Part shown: in pieces, positions 36,170-45,570 of the stretch | Numbering within the stretch: position 1 is the stretch's first letter | How the letters are laid out: every line of letters begins with the position of its first letter | Assembly: GCF_900411375.1 (NCBI RefSeq) | Contig: NZ_LS422984.1 | Location: forward strand, 309,574-373,573 | DNA: 64,000 bases | Source of the DNA: Lentilactobacillus raoultii | GTDB lineage: Bacteria; Bacillota; Bacilli; Lactobacillales; Lactobacillaceae | Reading direction: 5' to 3' | Notes under the pieces: model-generated | Seen by the model: the letters and a program-made list of their open reading frames with translations, nothing else | Database searches by the model: none | What the model was told of the DNA's origin: nothing | Made by a program: the position numbers and the translations under genes

Positions 36170-38977
36170 ATGCGGGTTAAAGACACATTAAACTTAGGTA
36201 AAACAAAGTTTAAAATGCGTGGGAACCTTCCAGTGAAAGAAGTTGAGCGTCAAAAAATCTGGGAAGAAAATCATGTATATGAGCAGCGACAAAAACTTAA
36301 TGAAGGTAAGGCAACCTTTGTGCTTCACGATGGACCACCGTACGCAAATGGTGACATTCACATGGGCCATGCAATGAATAAAATTTCCAAGGATATTATC
36401 GTTCGTTATAAATCGATGACTGGTTATCGAGCACCATATGTTCCAGGTTGGGATACTCATGGATTACCAATTGAACAAAAATTGACTCAAGCCGGTTACG
36501 ATCGCAAAAAGATGTCAACCAATGATTTTCGAAAACTTTGTCAAGAGTATGCGATGAAGCAAGTGCAACGACAAATGACCCAATTCAAACGACTGGGCGT
36601 TTCCGGTGATTGGCAGCATCCTTATTTAACGCTTCAGCATGAATTTGAAGCCGCTGAGGTTCGGGTCTTTGGGGCATTTGCCAAACGTGGTTTGATTTAT
36701 AAGGGCAAGAAACCGGTTTACTGGTCGTGGTCATCAGAGTCTGCGTTGGCTGAAGCTGAAGTTGAGTATCATGATGTGACATCACCATCTGCTTTCTATG
36801 GTGAAAAAGTGGTGGATGGTAAAGGCGTTCTTGAAAATGACAAAACTTACATGGTTGTTTGGACAACCACTCCTTGGACCATTCCAGCGTCCGAAGGGAT
36901 TACGGTAGATGCCGATTTTGATTATGCAGTCGTTCAACCAGAAGGTGACGATCGTCAATTCGTCATTGCCAGCGAATTGCTTGAAAAAGATGAATCATTG
37001 TTTGGCTGGAAGAATGTTAAGGTTCTTAAAACCGTTAAAGGGCGTGATATGGAGGGAATCCTTGCTGAACATCCCTTTGATCATAGTCGAAAATTATTAA
37101 CGATGTTGGGTGACTTTGTTACCTTGGATGCTGGTACTGGACTTGTCCATACCGCTCCTGGATATGGTGAAGATGACTTTAACATTGGGCGAAAATACGG
37201 TTTGGATATTTTTGCTCCGGTTGACGACCAAGGCTACCTGACAAAGGAAGCCGGGGATGATTTCGCCGGTGTCTTCTATGAAGATGCCAATAAAATTGCC
37301 CTGGATAAACTAAAGCAGGCGGGCTTACTTTTAGATTACATGCCACTTAACCATAGTTACCCATTTGATTGGCGGACCAAAAAACCGATTATTTTCCGGG
37401 CAACGCCGCAATGGTTTGCTTCCGTTGATAAAATTAAAGATGATATTCTAAATGCCATTGAAGACGTTAAGTTTTATCCGGATTGGGGCAAAGTCCGATT
37501 AAGTAATATGATTAAAAATCGTGGTGATTGGGTCATTTCTCGTCAACGGGTTTGGGGAGTTCCGCTACCAATTTTCTATGGCGAAGATGGGGAAGCAATT
37601 ATCACGCAGGAGACGATTGACCATGTTGCCGATCTGTTTGAAAAGTACGGCTCCGATATTTGGTTTGAACGAGAAGCCAATGACCTTCTTCCGGATGGCT
37701 TTACCAGCGAACATTCTCCTAATGGTAAATTTACAAAAGAAAATGATATCATGGATGTTTGGTTCGATTCAGGGTCGTCTCATCAAGGTGTTCTAGCTGC
37801 TCGACCAGAGTTAACTTATCCATCAGATATGTATCTTGAAGGCTCAGATCAATATCGTGGCTGGTTTAACTCCAGTTTGATTACCAGTGTTGCCGTTTCC
37901 AATAAGGCGCCGTATAAATCAATTGTGTCACAAGGGTTTACTTTGGATGGTGAAGGCCATAAGATGAGTAAATCTTTAGGAAATACAATTGCCCCAATTG
38001 ACATTATCAAGAAGATGGGGGCTGAGATTGTTCGACTTTGGGTTACCTCCGTTGATACTTCGGCTGATGTCAGGGTTAGTCAAGAAAACTTTGTTAAAAT
38101 TTCGGATGCTTACAAAAAGATTCGAAATACGATGCGGTTTTTGCTGGCCAACACAACTGATTTTGATCCGAAAACAAATGCGGTGCCGTTTGCTGAGATG
38201 GAAAGTCAGGATCAATATATGATGGTGCTGCTTAATAAATTCTTAGGCGAGGCTCGTGACAGCTTTGAAAAATACGATTTTCTGACGTTCTATAAAAAAT
38301 TCTTAAACTTTGTGACAAGCGATTTATCCGCTTTCTACCTGGATATGGCTAAGGATATCGTTTACATTGACCGTAAAGATGGTCATAAACGTCGGTCAAT
38401 GCAAACCGTAATGTACGATGTTGTGACTACTTTAACGAAGCTGATGACACCGGTATTACCACATACCGCTGAAGAAATTTGGGGATTTTTAAAAGAACCA
38501 GAAGACTTTGTTCAATTGACTGAAATCCCAAAGCCTCAGCATTTTGAAGATGAAGAAGGCATTCTAGAGCGTTGGACAAAGTTTATGCATTATCGTGACG
38601 ATGTGCTTAAAGTGCTGGAAGAAGCTCGTGATGCTAAGGAAATCGGCAAGCCTTCCGAAGCAGCTTTGACCATTTATGCAACAACTGAAGTCAGTGACTT
38701 GCTTAAGTCCCTTAATGTTGATTTAGCAACGGTCTTGTTAGTTTCGCAGTTAAGTATTAAGCATTACAATGAGGCCACCGACGCCAGCACAAAGTTTGAC
38801 AGTGATGGTCTGGCATTGTTTGCTGAGCATGCGCAGGGTAAGACCTGTGAACGTTGTCGATTGATCAGAACTGATGTAGGCGCTGATCCTGATTATCCAA
38901 CTTTCTGCCGATCCTGTGCTGAAATTGTTCGCAGCGAATTCCCAGAAACGGTTGCTGAAGGGTTTGATGTTAAATAA
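36170..38977 (+). CDS. ileS: Isoleucyl-tRNA synthetase
   Basis: The 935-residue class I synthetase has the HIGH-type motif in [13 protein letters not shown], a CP1 editing domain, the tRNA-contact segment WFNSSL and [10 protein letters not shown] as KMSKS. A C-terminal zinc site (CERCRLI ... FCRSCAEI) is present, typical of the eubacterial IleRS1 type that is sensitive to mupirocin. It charges tRNA-Ile and edits valine. The T-box upstream carries an ATC specifier, which supports the assignment. Confidence 0.98.
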   Translation: MRVKDTLNLGKTKFKMRGNLPVKEVERQKIWEENHVYEQRQKLNEGKATFVLHDGPPYANGDIHMGHAMNKISKDIIVRYKSMTGYRAPYVPGWDTHGLPIEQKLTQAGYDRKKMSTNDFRKLCQEYAMKQVQRQMTQFKRLGVSGDWQHPYLTLQHEFEAAEVRVFGAFAKRGLIYKGKKPVYWSWSSESALAEAEVEYHDVTSPSAFYGEKVVDGKGVLENDKTYMVVWTTTPWTIPASEGITVDADFDYAVVQPEGDDRQFVIASELLEKDESLFGWKNVKVLKTVKGRDMEGILAEHPFDHSRKLLTMLGDFVTLDAGTGLVHTAPGYGEDDFNIGRKYGLDIFAPVDDQGYLTKEAGDDFAGVFYEDANKIALDKLKQAGLLLDYMPLNHSYPFDWRTKKPIIFRATPQWFASVDKIKDDILNAIEDVKFYPDWGKVRLSNMIKNRGDWVISRQRVWGVPLPIFYGEDGEAIITQETIDHVADLFEKYGSDIWFEREANDLLPDGFTSEHSPNGKFTKENDIMDVWFDSGSSHQGVLAARPELTYPSDMYLEGSDQYRGWFNSSLITSVAVSNKAPYKSIVSQGFTLDGEGHKMSKSLGNTIAPIDIIKKMGAEIVRLWVTSVDTSADVRVSQENFVKISDAYKKIRNTMRFLLANTTDFDPKTNAVPFAEMESQDQYMMVLLNKFLGEARDSFEKYDFLTFYKKFLNFVTSDLSAFYLDMAKDIVYIDRKDGHKRRSMQTVMYDVVTTLTKLMTPVLPHTAEEIWGFLKEPEDFVQLTEIPKPQHFEDEEGILERWTKFMHYRDDVLKVLEEARDAKEIGKPSEAALTIYATTEVSDLLKSLNVDLATVLLVSQLSIKHYNEATDASTKFDSDGLALFAEHAQGKTCERCRLIRTDVGADPDYPTFCRSCAEIVRSEFPETVAEGFDVK

Positions 38978-39033
38978 AATTTTGACATTGTCACTTCAAA
39001 AAACATTTAAAAGTTTGAATTAAACCAGTACAA

Positions 39034-39078
39034 TTAAGAGGTTGAGACAGGTTTTTAATCTGACCGACCTCTTTTTTG
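39034..39078 (+). terminator. Terminator after ileS (family R3 hairpin)
   Basis: AAGAGGT pairs with ACCTCTT around an inner CAG/CTG stem, followed by TTTTTTG. It is related in sequence to the hairpin between mraY and murD. Confidence 0.85.
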
Positions 39079-39113
39079 TTTGAGGTAAGGGTTTGGTGAG
39101 GAGGATGAATTGG

Positions 39114-39338
39114 ATGCTGTATGGAAAAATCAAGACCTATAATGCGAAAAATGCTTTTGGATTTATTGATCAAGATCAGGGCGATACCTTATTTTTCTTT
39201 AAAAATGCTTTCCATGAATCAGACTATGCTCGGATTGTTCCAGGTGCTCGGGTCGCCTATGTCGTAGTTGAAGGTCAAAAGGGACCTCAGGCTGCAAAAG
39301 CGCAAATCATTGATGACACAACTATTATCCATGAATGA
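39114..39338 (+). CDS. Cold-shock-domain-like small protein
   Basis: The 74-residue protein starts at ATG 39114, nine bases after GAGGAGG; an earlier ATG at 39105 touches the SD. It has the start of a cold-shock OB fold (LYGKIKTYNAKNAFGFIDQDQGDTLFFFKNAF), with the aromatic RNP1-like FGFID and RNP2-like LFFFK motifs, but the second half is divergent. It probably binds single-stranded RNA or DNA. It is larger and less canonical than CspA. Confidence 0.75.
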   Translation: MLYGKIKTYNAKNAFGFIDQDQGDTLFFFKNAFHESDYARIVPGARVAYVVVEGQKGPQAAKAQIIDDTTIIHE

Positions 39339-39431
39339 GGGGCCCTTTAATTAGCGGCTTGTGTGACCACCCATTGCATTCAATGGAAATTGTTTGTAAA
39401 ATAAACTCATTAATGAAAATAGGGTGATTCT

Positions 39432-39974
39432 GTGAATTTTAAAGAACACGTGACTGATTCCCGTCAAATTTATGATGGGGCAATTATTAACGTTGAAAAG
39501 CAAACGGTCAGGCTTCCCGATGGTCAAACAGCTTTTCGGGAAATCGTTCACCATTCTGGTGCCGTTGGGGTTTTGGCGATTACAAGTGATCAAAAAATAA
39601 TTTTGGAAAAACAGTGGCGAGCGCCGGCAAAAGCCGTTACTATTGAAATTCCGGCAGGAAAAGTCGATCAACGTGATTCAAATTTTAAACATGCGGTGAT
39701 TCGCGAATTGAATGAAGAAATTCGATATGTTCCAGAGCACGTTGAAGAACTTTTTGGTTTCTATTCGTCCGTTGGCTTTTCGGATGAGTATATGCAACTT
39801 TATCTAGCAACCGGTTTAGAGCCGGTAACGAACAAATTACCGAGAGATAAAGGGGAGTTTTTGCAAATTATTGAAAAGACATTAGACGAGGCCGTTTCGA
39901 TGGTTAAAAGCGGTGAAATTAAAGACGCTAAGACAATTATGGCTATTCAACATTGGCAACTCATGCAAAAGTAG
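39432..39974 (+). CDS. nudF: NUDIX hydrolase, ADP-ribose pyrophosphatase type
   Basis: The 180-residue protein starts at GTG 39432. The Nudix box lies in IPAGKVDQRDSNFKHAVIRELNEEIRY; compared with the textbook motif, the first Glu is Asp and the spacing to REL is one residue longer. The catalytic RELxEE is intact. The N-terminal beta domain (RQIYDGAIINVEKQTVRLPDG) and the downstream FGFYSSVGFSDEYMQLYLATGL match the ADP-ribose pyrophosphatase subgroup, which splits ADP-ribose to AMP and ribose 5-phosphate. It is 12 bases before the next gene. Confidence 0.85.
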   Translation: MNFKEHVTDSRQIYDGAIINVEKQTVRLPDGQTAFREIVHHSGAVGVLAITSDQKIILEKQWRAPAKAVTIEIPAGKVDQRDSNFKHAVIRELNEEIRYVPEHVEELFGFYSSVGFSDEYMQLYLATGLEPVTNKLPRDKGEFLQIIEKTLDEAVSMVKSGEIKDAKTIMAIQHWQLMQK

Positions 39975-39986
39975 GTGATCGTTTAA

Positions 39987-40277
39987 GTGAGTAATGATGA
40001 AAAGCGTGCTTCTAAGTCATTGACGCGAGAGCAGTATCGAAAGCTCAAGCACCAAGAAGATGCTGATTTTAAACAACGTGATAAAAAGCGGGTTGAAGTT
40101 GAACGGGCATATGCTCGAGCTCACCGGGAAACGCCAGATGAGGAACCTGAGACGATCGTTGCTGATGGTTTTAAAACACCCCGCTGGCATCGAACCAATC
40201 GACGCTTGAACTGGACAATTGGCATTTTAATTGGGCTAATTGTCATTGTTTATTTGATTTTATTTTTTGTTAATTAG
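39987..40277 (+). CDS. Small tail-anchored membrane protein of unknown function
   Basis: The 96-residue protein is highly charged in its first 70 residues (many Lys, Arg, Glu; predicted helix REQYRKLKHQEDADFKQRDKK) and has one membrane helix at the C-terminus (LNWTIGILIGLIVIVYLILFFV). It is conserved in position between nudF and mtnN in lactobacilli as far as I recall, without a named function. GTG 39987 follows AGGTGATCG. Confidence 0.7.
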   Translation: MSNDEKRASKSLTREQYRKLKHQEDADFKQRDKKRVEVERAYARAHRETPDEEPETIVADGFKTPRWHRTNRRLNWTIGILIGLIVIVYLILFFVN

Positions 40278-40361
40278 TGACGGGCGTTTGGTGGTTAAAA
40301 AAAGACCAAATAAAGGAATGCTGATGGTTAATAATGACTAACTTTAAGGGGTAAATTTGAG

Positions 40362-41063
40362 ATGAAATATGGCGTCATATGTGCAATGGATGAAGAACTT
40401 GCAATTTTAAAAGAAGCACTGACAAACGAAACAAGTCGAAATTATGGCCACACGACCTTTTTTAGTGGCCAAATTCATAATCAGGAAGTTGTTTTAGTTA
40501 AATCAGGCATTGGCAAGGTCCAAGCCGGCATCACCACCGCAACACTGATTAATGAATTCCATGTGGATGCGGTGATTAATTCCGGCTCGGCTGGGGGGAT
40601 CGGTGAGGGCCTATCAATCGGTGACCTTGTGATCTCAACCGAAACGGCTTATCATGACGTCGATGTGACGGCATCAAACTATCAGATGGGCCAGCTTCCA
40701 GGCTTTCCGGCCCGCTTCCCAGCTTCTAAGACATTGGAAGATGCGATTGCCAAAGCGGCTCGGGACAGCGGTGTCGACGTCCATTTTGGGTTGATTGTTT
40801 CCGGCGATCAGTTTATTGCTGATACGAATCGTATTCAGCAAATCAAAGCCGATTTCCCGGATGCATTGTGTTCGGAAATGGAAGGGGCTGCCGTTGGCCA
40901 GGTAGCTTATCAAAATCAGATTCCGTACGTGGTTATTCGGGCGATGTCTGATGTTGGTGATGAAGAAGCTGAATTAAGTTTTGACCAGTTTATTGTGGTG
41001 GCCGGTAAAAAATCCGGTCAAATGTTAATTGATCTATTTAAGAATGAAGCAGCAAGGAAGTGA
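40362..41063 (+). CDS. mtnN: 5'-methylthioadenosine/S-adenosylhomocysteine nucleosidase
   Basis: The 233-residue protein has the catalytic Glu in ICAMDEELAIL, the SEMEGAAVGQVAY purine/ribose site and RAMSDVGDEEAE with the catalytic Asp. It removes adenine from MTA and SAH, feeding methionine salvage and the LuxS route. Its stop overlaps the cysteine desulfurase start by four bases, so the two are translated together. Confidence 0.95.
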   Translation: MKYGVICAMDEELAILKEALTNETSRNYGHTTFFSGQIHNQEVVLVKSGIGKVQAGITTATLINEFHVDAVINSGSAGGIGEGLSIGDLVISTETAYHDVDVTASNYQMGQLPGFPARFPASKTLEDAIAKAARDSGVDVHFGLIVSGDQFIADTNRIQQIKADFPDALCSEMEGAAVGQVAYQNQIPYVVIRAMSDVGDEEAELSFDQFIVVAGKKSGQMLIDLFKNEAARK

Positions 41064-42232
41064 AATTCTTGGAAGAGATTTATTTAGATAATGCAGCAAC
41101 AACCAGAGTTTCGGATGAAGTTTATGCCGAATTGATGGATAAATATAAGCACGTTTATGGCAATGCGTCGACACTTTATGGATTGGGTCGCCAAGCCAAA
41201 CAAGTCATGGAAAGTGCCCGGGAAGTGATTGCTAAATCGATTAATGCGGATCCAGATGAAATTGTCTTTACCAGTGGCGGGTCGGAAAGTGATAATACGG
41301 CCATCATGCAAACGGCTTTTGCTCGTCAATCACTTGGTAAACACATTATTACCACGGCCATTGAGCACGAGGCCGTTTTAAAGCCGATGAAAGCGTTGGA
41401 GAAACTGGGATTTCGGGTGACCTATCTTCCCGTTGACCAGTATGGAAATATCTCTCTGGATGATTTTAAGGCAGCTTTAGACGATGACACGATTTTAGTT
41501 TCAATTATGACTGGTAATAATGAAGTTGGCTCGGTCATGCCAATTCATGAAATTGGTGATATTTTAAAGGATCATCAGGCCTGGTTCCATACGGATGCAG
41601 TTCAAGCCTATGGGTTATTGGATGTTGATGTTCAACGTGATCATATTGACATGCTGTCAACCTCAGCCCATAAAATTAATGGCCCTAAGATGATTGGTTT
41701 TCTCTATCGTCGGACCGGCGTCAACTTTCCAAGTTTGATCAAGGGCGGGGATCAAGAGACCAAACGCCGGGCAGGCACCGAAAATGTCCCAGCAATCGCA
41801 GGCTTTGCCCGGGCTGTTGAGACCATTACCAGTGATGAAAAAGCCCGTCGTCAGGCTAAATATTTAAAATTTAAAAACTATATTTCGGATAAGTTAACTG
41901 AAAACGGCATTGATTTCGAAGTAAACGGCCAAATTTCACCGAATAACTTAAACCATGTGTTTAACATTTGGCTAAAAGGGATTTCAACTTATGTGATGCA
42001 AACTAACCTTGATCTGGCTGGCATTGCTGTTTCAGGTGGCTCGGCTTGCACCGCTGGTAGTATTGAACCCTCCCATGTTTTAGTAGCGATGTACGGGGAG
42101 CAAAGTCCTCGAATTAGTGAATCAATTCGCATCAGTTTTGGCCGATACAATACGTATCAGGACTTGGATAAATTAGTCGAGGCAATTACTAAAACGGTTG
42201 ATCGACTTAAGCGTAAAGGGGTGAAACAATAA
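41060..42232 (+). CDS. Cysteine desulfurase (NifS/IscS family)
   Basis: The 390-residue PLP enzyme has YLDNAATTRVSDEV at the N-terminus, the PLP lysine in STSAHKINGPKMIGFLY and the catalytic Cys in SGGSACTAGSIEPSHVL. It moves sulfur from cysteine to a partner. In this neighbourhood the natural acceptor is the tRNA thiolase MnmA, whose gene normally lies close downstream; here it is displaced to 51907 by the ilvE-his block. It starts inside the mtnN end. Confidence 0.93.
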   Translation: MKFLEEIYLDNAATTRVSDEVYAELMDKYKHVYGNASTLYGLGRQAKQVMESAREVIAKSINADPDEIVFTSGGSESDNTAIMQTAFARQSLGKHIITTAIEHEAVLKPMKALEKLGFRVTYLPVDQYGNISLDDFKAALDDDTILVSIMTGNNEVGSVMPIHEIGDILKDHQAWFHTDAVQAYGLLDVDVQRDHIDMLSTSAHKINGPKMIGFLYRRTGVNFPSLIKGGDQETKRRAGTENVPAIAGFARAVETITSDEKARRQAKYLKFKNYISDKLTENGIDFEVNGQISPNNLNHVFNIWLKGISTYVMQTNLDLAGIAVSGGSACTAGSIEPSHVLVAMYGEQSPRISESIRISFGRYNTYQDLDKLVEAITKTVDRLKRKGVKQ

Positions 42233-42576
42233 TGGCATTTTCAACGGCCGTTAAATTGACTGGTGATTCGCATACCTATGAATTGAGCCCGGCAATCAAG
42301 AAGTATACGCTCAAAGATTTGGGCTTTACGATTACCAAGGCTGGTAACTACTCGTTGGATCGTTCGTTAGATCCTAATTCACCTTATGGCACTGGGTATA
42401 AATTTAAAATGATGGTTGCCAAGGGCTTGGATGGCTTTCGAATGTCGGTTACAACGGGAAACGGCTTGCAAAAAGTCAACATTTTTAAAAATCCGGAAAC
42501 TCAGTCAAGTGTTGAACAACTGAATTTTTTAATTAATAATTTAATTAATCGAGAAGTTTTGAAACGACAGGATTAA
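42232..42576 (+). CDS. DUF1831 family protein
   Basis: The 114-residue protein overlaps the desulfurase stop by one base. It matches the lactobacillar DUF1831 group (YELSPAIKKYTLKDLGFTITKAGNYSLDRSLD), soluble proteins with no known function encoded after a nifS-like gene and before mnmA. Its tight coupling to the desulfurase suggests a part in sulfur transfer, which is an inference only. Confidence 0.85.
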   Translation: MAFSTAVKLTGDSHTYELSPAIKKYTLKDLGFTITKAGNYSLDRSLDPNSPYGTGYKFKMMVAKGLDGFRMSVTTGNGLQKVNIFKNPETQSSVEQLNFLINNLINREVLKRQD

Positions 42577-42599
42577 TTGTTTTAAATATTACCGAAGAA

Positions 42600-42639
42600 G
42601 GGCTGAAATGGCTTAGATAACCGTTTTAGCCTTTTTTTA
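42600..42639 (+). terminator. Terminator after the mtnN-nifS-DUF1831 operon
   Basis: GGCTGAAATGG pairs with CCGTTTTAGCC (with G-T pairs), followed by TTTTTTT. Confidence 0.88.
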
Positions 42640-42726
42640 ATGCCAAATGACCAATTCTTTTAGAATTTCTTAGAGCGAAACTGTCATCAATGATTGGGTG
42701 ATGATGCTGATAAACAAAAATATGTA

Positions 42727-42755
42727 TTGACAGCGCATTTCAAAAGCGATAAATT
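42727..42755 (+). promoter_or_regulatory. ilvE promoter
   Basis: TTGACA (42727-42732), a 17-base spacer and TAAATT (42750-42755) stand about 160 bases before ilvE. This is the only strong promoter in the 340-base gap between DUF1831 and ilvE. Confidence 0.8.
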
Positions 42756-42824
42756 AGATACTAATTAAGATACAATGATAAACCAATCAAAAATAGTTTT
42801 TTAAATGATGCGGTTCTAAATAAA

Positions 42825-42902
42825 GTGAGGGTTATTTTAATCCGTTTAGAATATCATTTTCAAAAACGCGTTGTTTATTATCGTAACTTAATTTTAAACT
42901 AG
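42825..42902 (+). CDS. Possible short leader ORF before ilvE, rich in branched-chain residues
   Basis: A GTG-started frame of 25 codons ends in TAG at 42900-42902, and that stop overlaps the ilvE SD (TAGGGAGG). Ten of 25 residues are Val, Ile or Leu, including VILI near the start, VV, and LIL at the end. There is no clear SD for this GTG, and AT-rich DNA favours such codons by chance. It could be a leader peptide coupling ilvE translation to branched-chain amino-acid supply, or nothing. Confidence 0.25.
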   Translation: MRVILIRLEYHFQKRVVYYRNLILN

Positions 42903-42917
42903 GGAGGTTTCTGTATA

Positions 42918-43946
42918 ATGGCAAAACAAGACGTTAACGACCTTGATTGGTCAAACTTAGGCTTTACATATCGAGATTTACCATACAGTTACAACGAGGA
43001 ATTTAAGGATGGTAAATGGCAGAACGGTGGGTTAACAACCGATTCAACGCTTACATTTTCTGAAGCTGCTGAAGACTTACATTATGGCCAGGAAGTTTTT
43101 GAAGGATTAAAAGCTTATCGTCGAAAAGATGGTGGCATTAACCTTTTCAGACCGGACATGAACGCCGAAAGAATGGCTAATTCAGCTAAACGTTTGGTGA
43201 TGGAACAGTACCCAAAGGATAAGTTCGTTGAAGCGGTTAAAGCCGTTGTTAAAGCCAACCAGGAATTTGTACCACCTTATGGTTCCGGTGGCTCGCTTTA
43301 TATTCGGCCGTTTATGGTTGGTACGACACCGGTGGTCGGTGTTTCGCCTGCAACCGAATACACTTTCCACATTTATGCCACACCAGTTGGTGCTTACATT
43401 AAGGGATTAAATCCGATGCCCTATGTCGTAAGTGACTATGATCGGGCAGCCGGTGCCGGAACTGGTCAGGCAAAAACTGCCGGAAATTACGCAAGCAGTT
43501 TATTGCCATCCATTTTAGCTAAAAAGGCCGGGTTTGCGGATTGCCTGTATTTGGATCCTCGTGAACACAAATACATTGATGAATTTGGTGGTGCCAACTT
43601 CTATGGTGTGACTAAAGATGGTCAATTACTGACACCAAAATCCGATTCCATTTTGCCGTCAATTACCAAGAAGTCAATTCTTCAAATTGCCAAAGATCAG
43701 GGATTGAATCCACAAGAGACCCGAATTGCTATTGATAATTTGGATAACTTGGTTGAAGCAGGTGCCATGGGGACCGCTGCTGTTATCTCACCAGTTGGGT
43801 CATTAACCTACAAAGACAAGAAACACGTCTTCTACAGTGAAACTGAAGCTGGTCCCGTTACTCAAAAACTTTATGATACGTTATTTGGTATTCAGGAAGG
43901 TGACGTTGAGGACAAGTATGGTTGGGTTGTTCCGGTTGAACTTTAA
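42918..43946 (+). CDS. ilvE: Branched-chain amino-acid aminotransferase
   Basis: The 342-residue fold-type IV PLP enzyme has the N-terminal YGQEVFEGLKAYR, RPFMVGTTP, the PLP lysine in GQAKTAGNYASSL, the AGAMGTAAVISPVGSLTY loop and the C-terminal GDVEDKYGWVVPV. It interconverts Val, Leu and Ile with their keto acids. ATG 42918 follows TAGGGAGG. It is a single gene with its own promoter and terminator. Confidence 0.96.
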   Translation: MAKQDVNDLDWSNLGFTYRDLPYSYNEEFKDGKWQNGGLTTDSTLTFSEAAEDLHYGQEVFEGLKAYRRKDGGINLFRPDMNAERMANSAKRLVMEQYPKDKFVEAVKAVVKANQEFVPPYGSGGSLYIRPFMVGTTPVVGVSPATEYTFHIYATPVGAYIKGLNPMPYVVSDYDRAAGAGTGQAKTAGNYASSLLPSILAKKAGFADCLYLDPREHKYIDEFGGANFYGVTKDGQLLTPKSDSILPSITKKSILQIAKDQGLNPQETRIAIDNLDNLVEAGAMGTAAVISPVGSLTYKDKKHVFYSETEAGPVTQKLYDTLFGIQEGDVEDKYGWVVPVEL

Positions 43947-43975
43947 AGACATGATTTGTCTAAACTAAGCCCTTT

Positions 43976-44014
43976 TGAAGAGTCGTTTCGAATAGTCGAG
44001 ACGGCTCTTTTTAG
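43976..44014 (+). terminator. Terminator after ilvE
   Basis: GAGTCGTTTCGA pairs with TCGAGACGGCTC around a four-base loop, followed by TTTTTAG. Confidence 0.9.
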
Positions 44015-44041
44015 ATAAGGGATAACAACTAATGAACCAAA

Positions 44042-44070
44042 TTGACAAGGTAACGTCAATTGATTAAACT
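44042..44070 (+). promoter_or_regulatory. hisJ promoter
   Basis: TTGACA (44042-44047), a 17-base spacer and TAAACT (44065-44070) stand 65 bases before the hisJ ATG. No T-box lies between them, so hisJ seems to be controlled separately from the his operon. Confidence 0.75.
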
Positions 44071-44135
44071 GACAGAAATTGCCCTTGCTTAAAAAAGTTG
44101 AGAACTTGGGCTTCTTAAAGAAAAGGGATGATGAA

Positions 44136-44969
44136 ATGCTAAAACGTGATGGTCACACACACACGGAATTCTGCCCACATGGTAGTGGCGACGATGTTGA
44201 ATTAATGATTCAAAAAGCCATTCAACTTGGATTTAAGAGTTACAGTATTACAGAGCATGCACCACTACCGCCCGCTTTTAGTGATCGGTATGCCGGTCAG
44301 GTAACTGGGTTAACGGAAGCTTCTATGGCAATGAACGATCTGGCAGCTTATTTTAAAAAAGCTAATTTGATGAAAAAGAAGTACGCTGATCAAATTGAAA
44401 TTAAAATTGGGTTTGAGGTAGATTTTTTAGCAGATGATGTTGCCTGGACCCGTGAGTTTCTAAATGAATATGGCCCTCAAACCGACGATAATATCCTTTC
44501 GGTTCATTTTATGAAGGGCAAAGACGAAAAATATTGGTGCGTTGACGATACGCCGGGAGATTTTCAACTCGGCTTATTGTCTGAAACCCCCGATGCCCAG
44601 ATGTTATTTGCTAAATACTTTAATCTCATTAAGCAGGCCGTCTTGAGTGATTTAGGACCCTATGCGCCGAATCGCATTGGTCACATCACGCTAATTCGAA
44701 AATTTCAGGATCATTTTCAACTGGATCCAAACTATAATCTTCGTAATCAAAAATTACTTGAGTCGCTTCTTGAGCTGATTAAGGATCGGGGAAAGCAGCT
44801 TGATTTCAACGCTGCCGGACTTTACAAACCGGATTGTAATCAACCCTATCCCAACTTTAAACTGGCTGAGAAGGCTAAACAAATGGGCATTCCACTTGTT
44901 TATGGCAGTGACGCCCATGGGGTTGCCGACATTGGCCGAGGATATCACGGGTTGGCTGAATTTCTTTAG
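44136..44969 (+). CDS. hisJ: Histidinol-phosphatase, PHP family
   Basis: The 277-residue protein starts at ATG 44136. It has the PHP metal motif DGHTHTEFCPHG, then TEHAPLP, an Asp/Glu pair in GFEVDFL, SVHFM, RIGHITL and the final YGSDAHGV. It removes phosphate from histidinol phosphate. It stands just before the his operon but behind its own promoter, separated from it by a hairpin repeat and a T-box. Confidence 0.92.
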   Translation: MLKRDGHTHTEFCPHGSGDDVELMIQKAIQLGFKSYSITEHAPLPPAFSDRYAGQVTGLTEASMAMNDLAAYFKKANLMKKKYADQIEIKIGFEVDFLADDVAWTREFLNEYGPQTDDNILSVHFMKGKDEKYWCVDDTPGDFQLGLLSETPDAQMLFAKYFNLIKQAVLSDLGPYAPNRIGHITLIRKFQDHFQLDPNYNLRNQKLLESLLELIKDRGKQLDFNAAGLYKPDCNQPYPNFKLAEKAKQMGIPLVYGSDAHGVADIGRGYHGLAEFL

Positions 44970-44985
44970 TGACCGTTTTTAATTC

Positions 44986-45139
44986 TCAGATGCTAATCGT
45001 TTGGCTGCGCTCACTGATTTAGGACAGCTACGCCAAACAGCATCATTCCATATAAGGGATCGATTGGAAAAATCCAAGCCCAGGATTTCCCCAATCGACG
45101 CCTTATATTCCAGATGCTAATCATTTGGCTTCGCTCACT
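44986..45139. repeat. Tandem 124-bp hairpin repeat, locus B (one full unit and one partial)
   Basis: In opposite orientation to locus A: CTCACT ends at 45015 and 45139, exactly 124 bp apart. The full unit pairs ATATAAGG with CCTTATAT and GATCGATTGG with CCAATCGAC around inner AAAATCC/GGATTT arms. The left partial unit is cut after AGATGCTAATCGTTTGGCTGCG. The last base of the unit is the first base of a -35 box (TTGACT, 45139-45144). Confidence 0.9.
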
Positions 45140-45166
45140 TGACTTTTTTTCCAAACGTGATATTAT
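45139..45166 (+). promoter_or_regulatory. his operon promoter
   Basis: TTGACT (45139-45144), a 16-base spacer and TATTAT (45161-45166) stand directly before the T-box leader. The -35 box begins in the last base of the locus B repeat. Confidence 0.7.
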
Positions 45167-45204
45167 TTTCTGTAAATTAAAGATAAATAACAAAATAAAG
45201 TTTT

Positions 45205-45490
45205 GATTAGAAGAAGTAACCGGTCGTTAGTGTAAAGAGAGCTTCGTGGCTGAGATGAAGTCATTTTCACCGGTGAAAACACATCTATGAACTAATTGGT
45301 TGAATCAAGTAGATCAATTCGCAGGTTTAGCGTTATCAGGGTTGCCGCAACTGTTATCGGATTTTTATCCGCCGACTAGTTGTTGGCAACGTAAGGCACT
45401 CTATCGTGAGGTAGGTGCAAATTGGGGTGGAACCGCGATTAAAATTCGTCCTCGAAAGCTGAAAACAGTTTTCGGGGGCGTTTTTTTCAG
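45205..45490 (+). promoter_or_regulatory. T-box leader of the his operon (histidine specifier)
   Basis: Stem I has the AGAGAGC and GCTGAGATGAAG elements, an inner ACCGGT/ACCGGT helix, and after it GAAAACACAT, which offers CAC (45280-45282) or CAT (45282-45284), both histidine codons. The T-box sequence GGGTGGAACCGCG is at 45425-45437. A terminator (CGTCCTCGAAA / TTTTCGGGGGCG plus seven T) ends at about 45487. Uncharged tRNA-His should allow read-through into hisZ. Confidence 0.9.
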
Positions 45491-45570
45491 CTTAATGATG
45501 TTTATTTTCCCAAAATGATTGAATGAAATAACTGTGGGCTAATTAAAATGAAATTTTCTAAAGGGGTGGC

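Noticed and set aside
45300..45518. 72-codon open frame before hisZ
   Set aside because: It lies wholly in the T-box leader and covers the T-box sequence and terminator.
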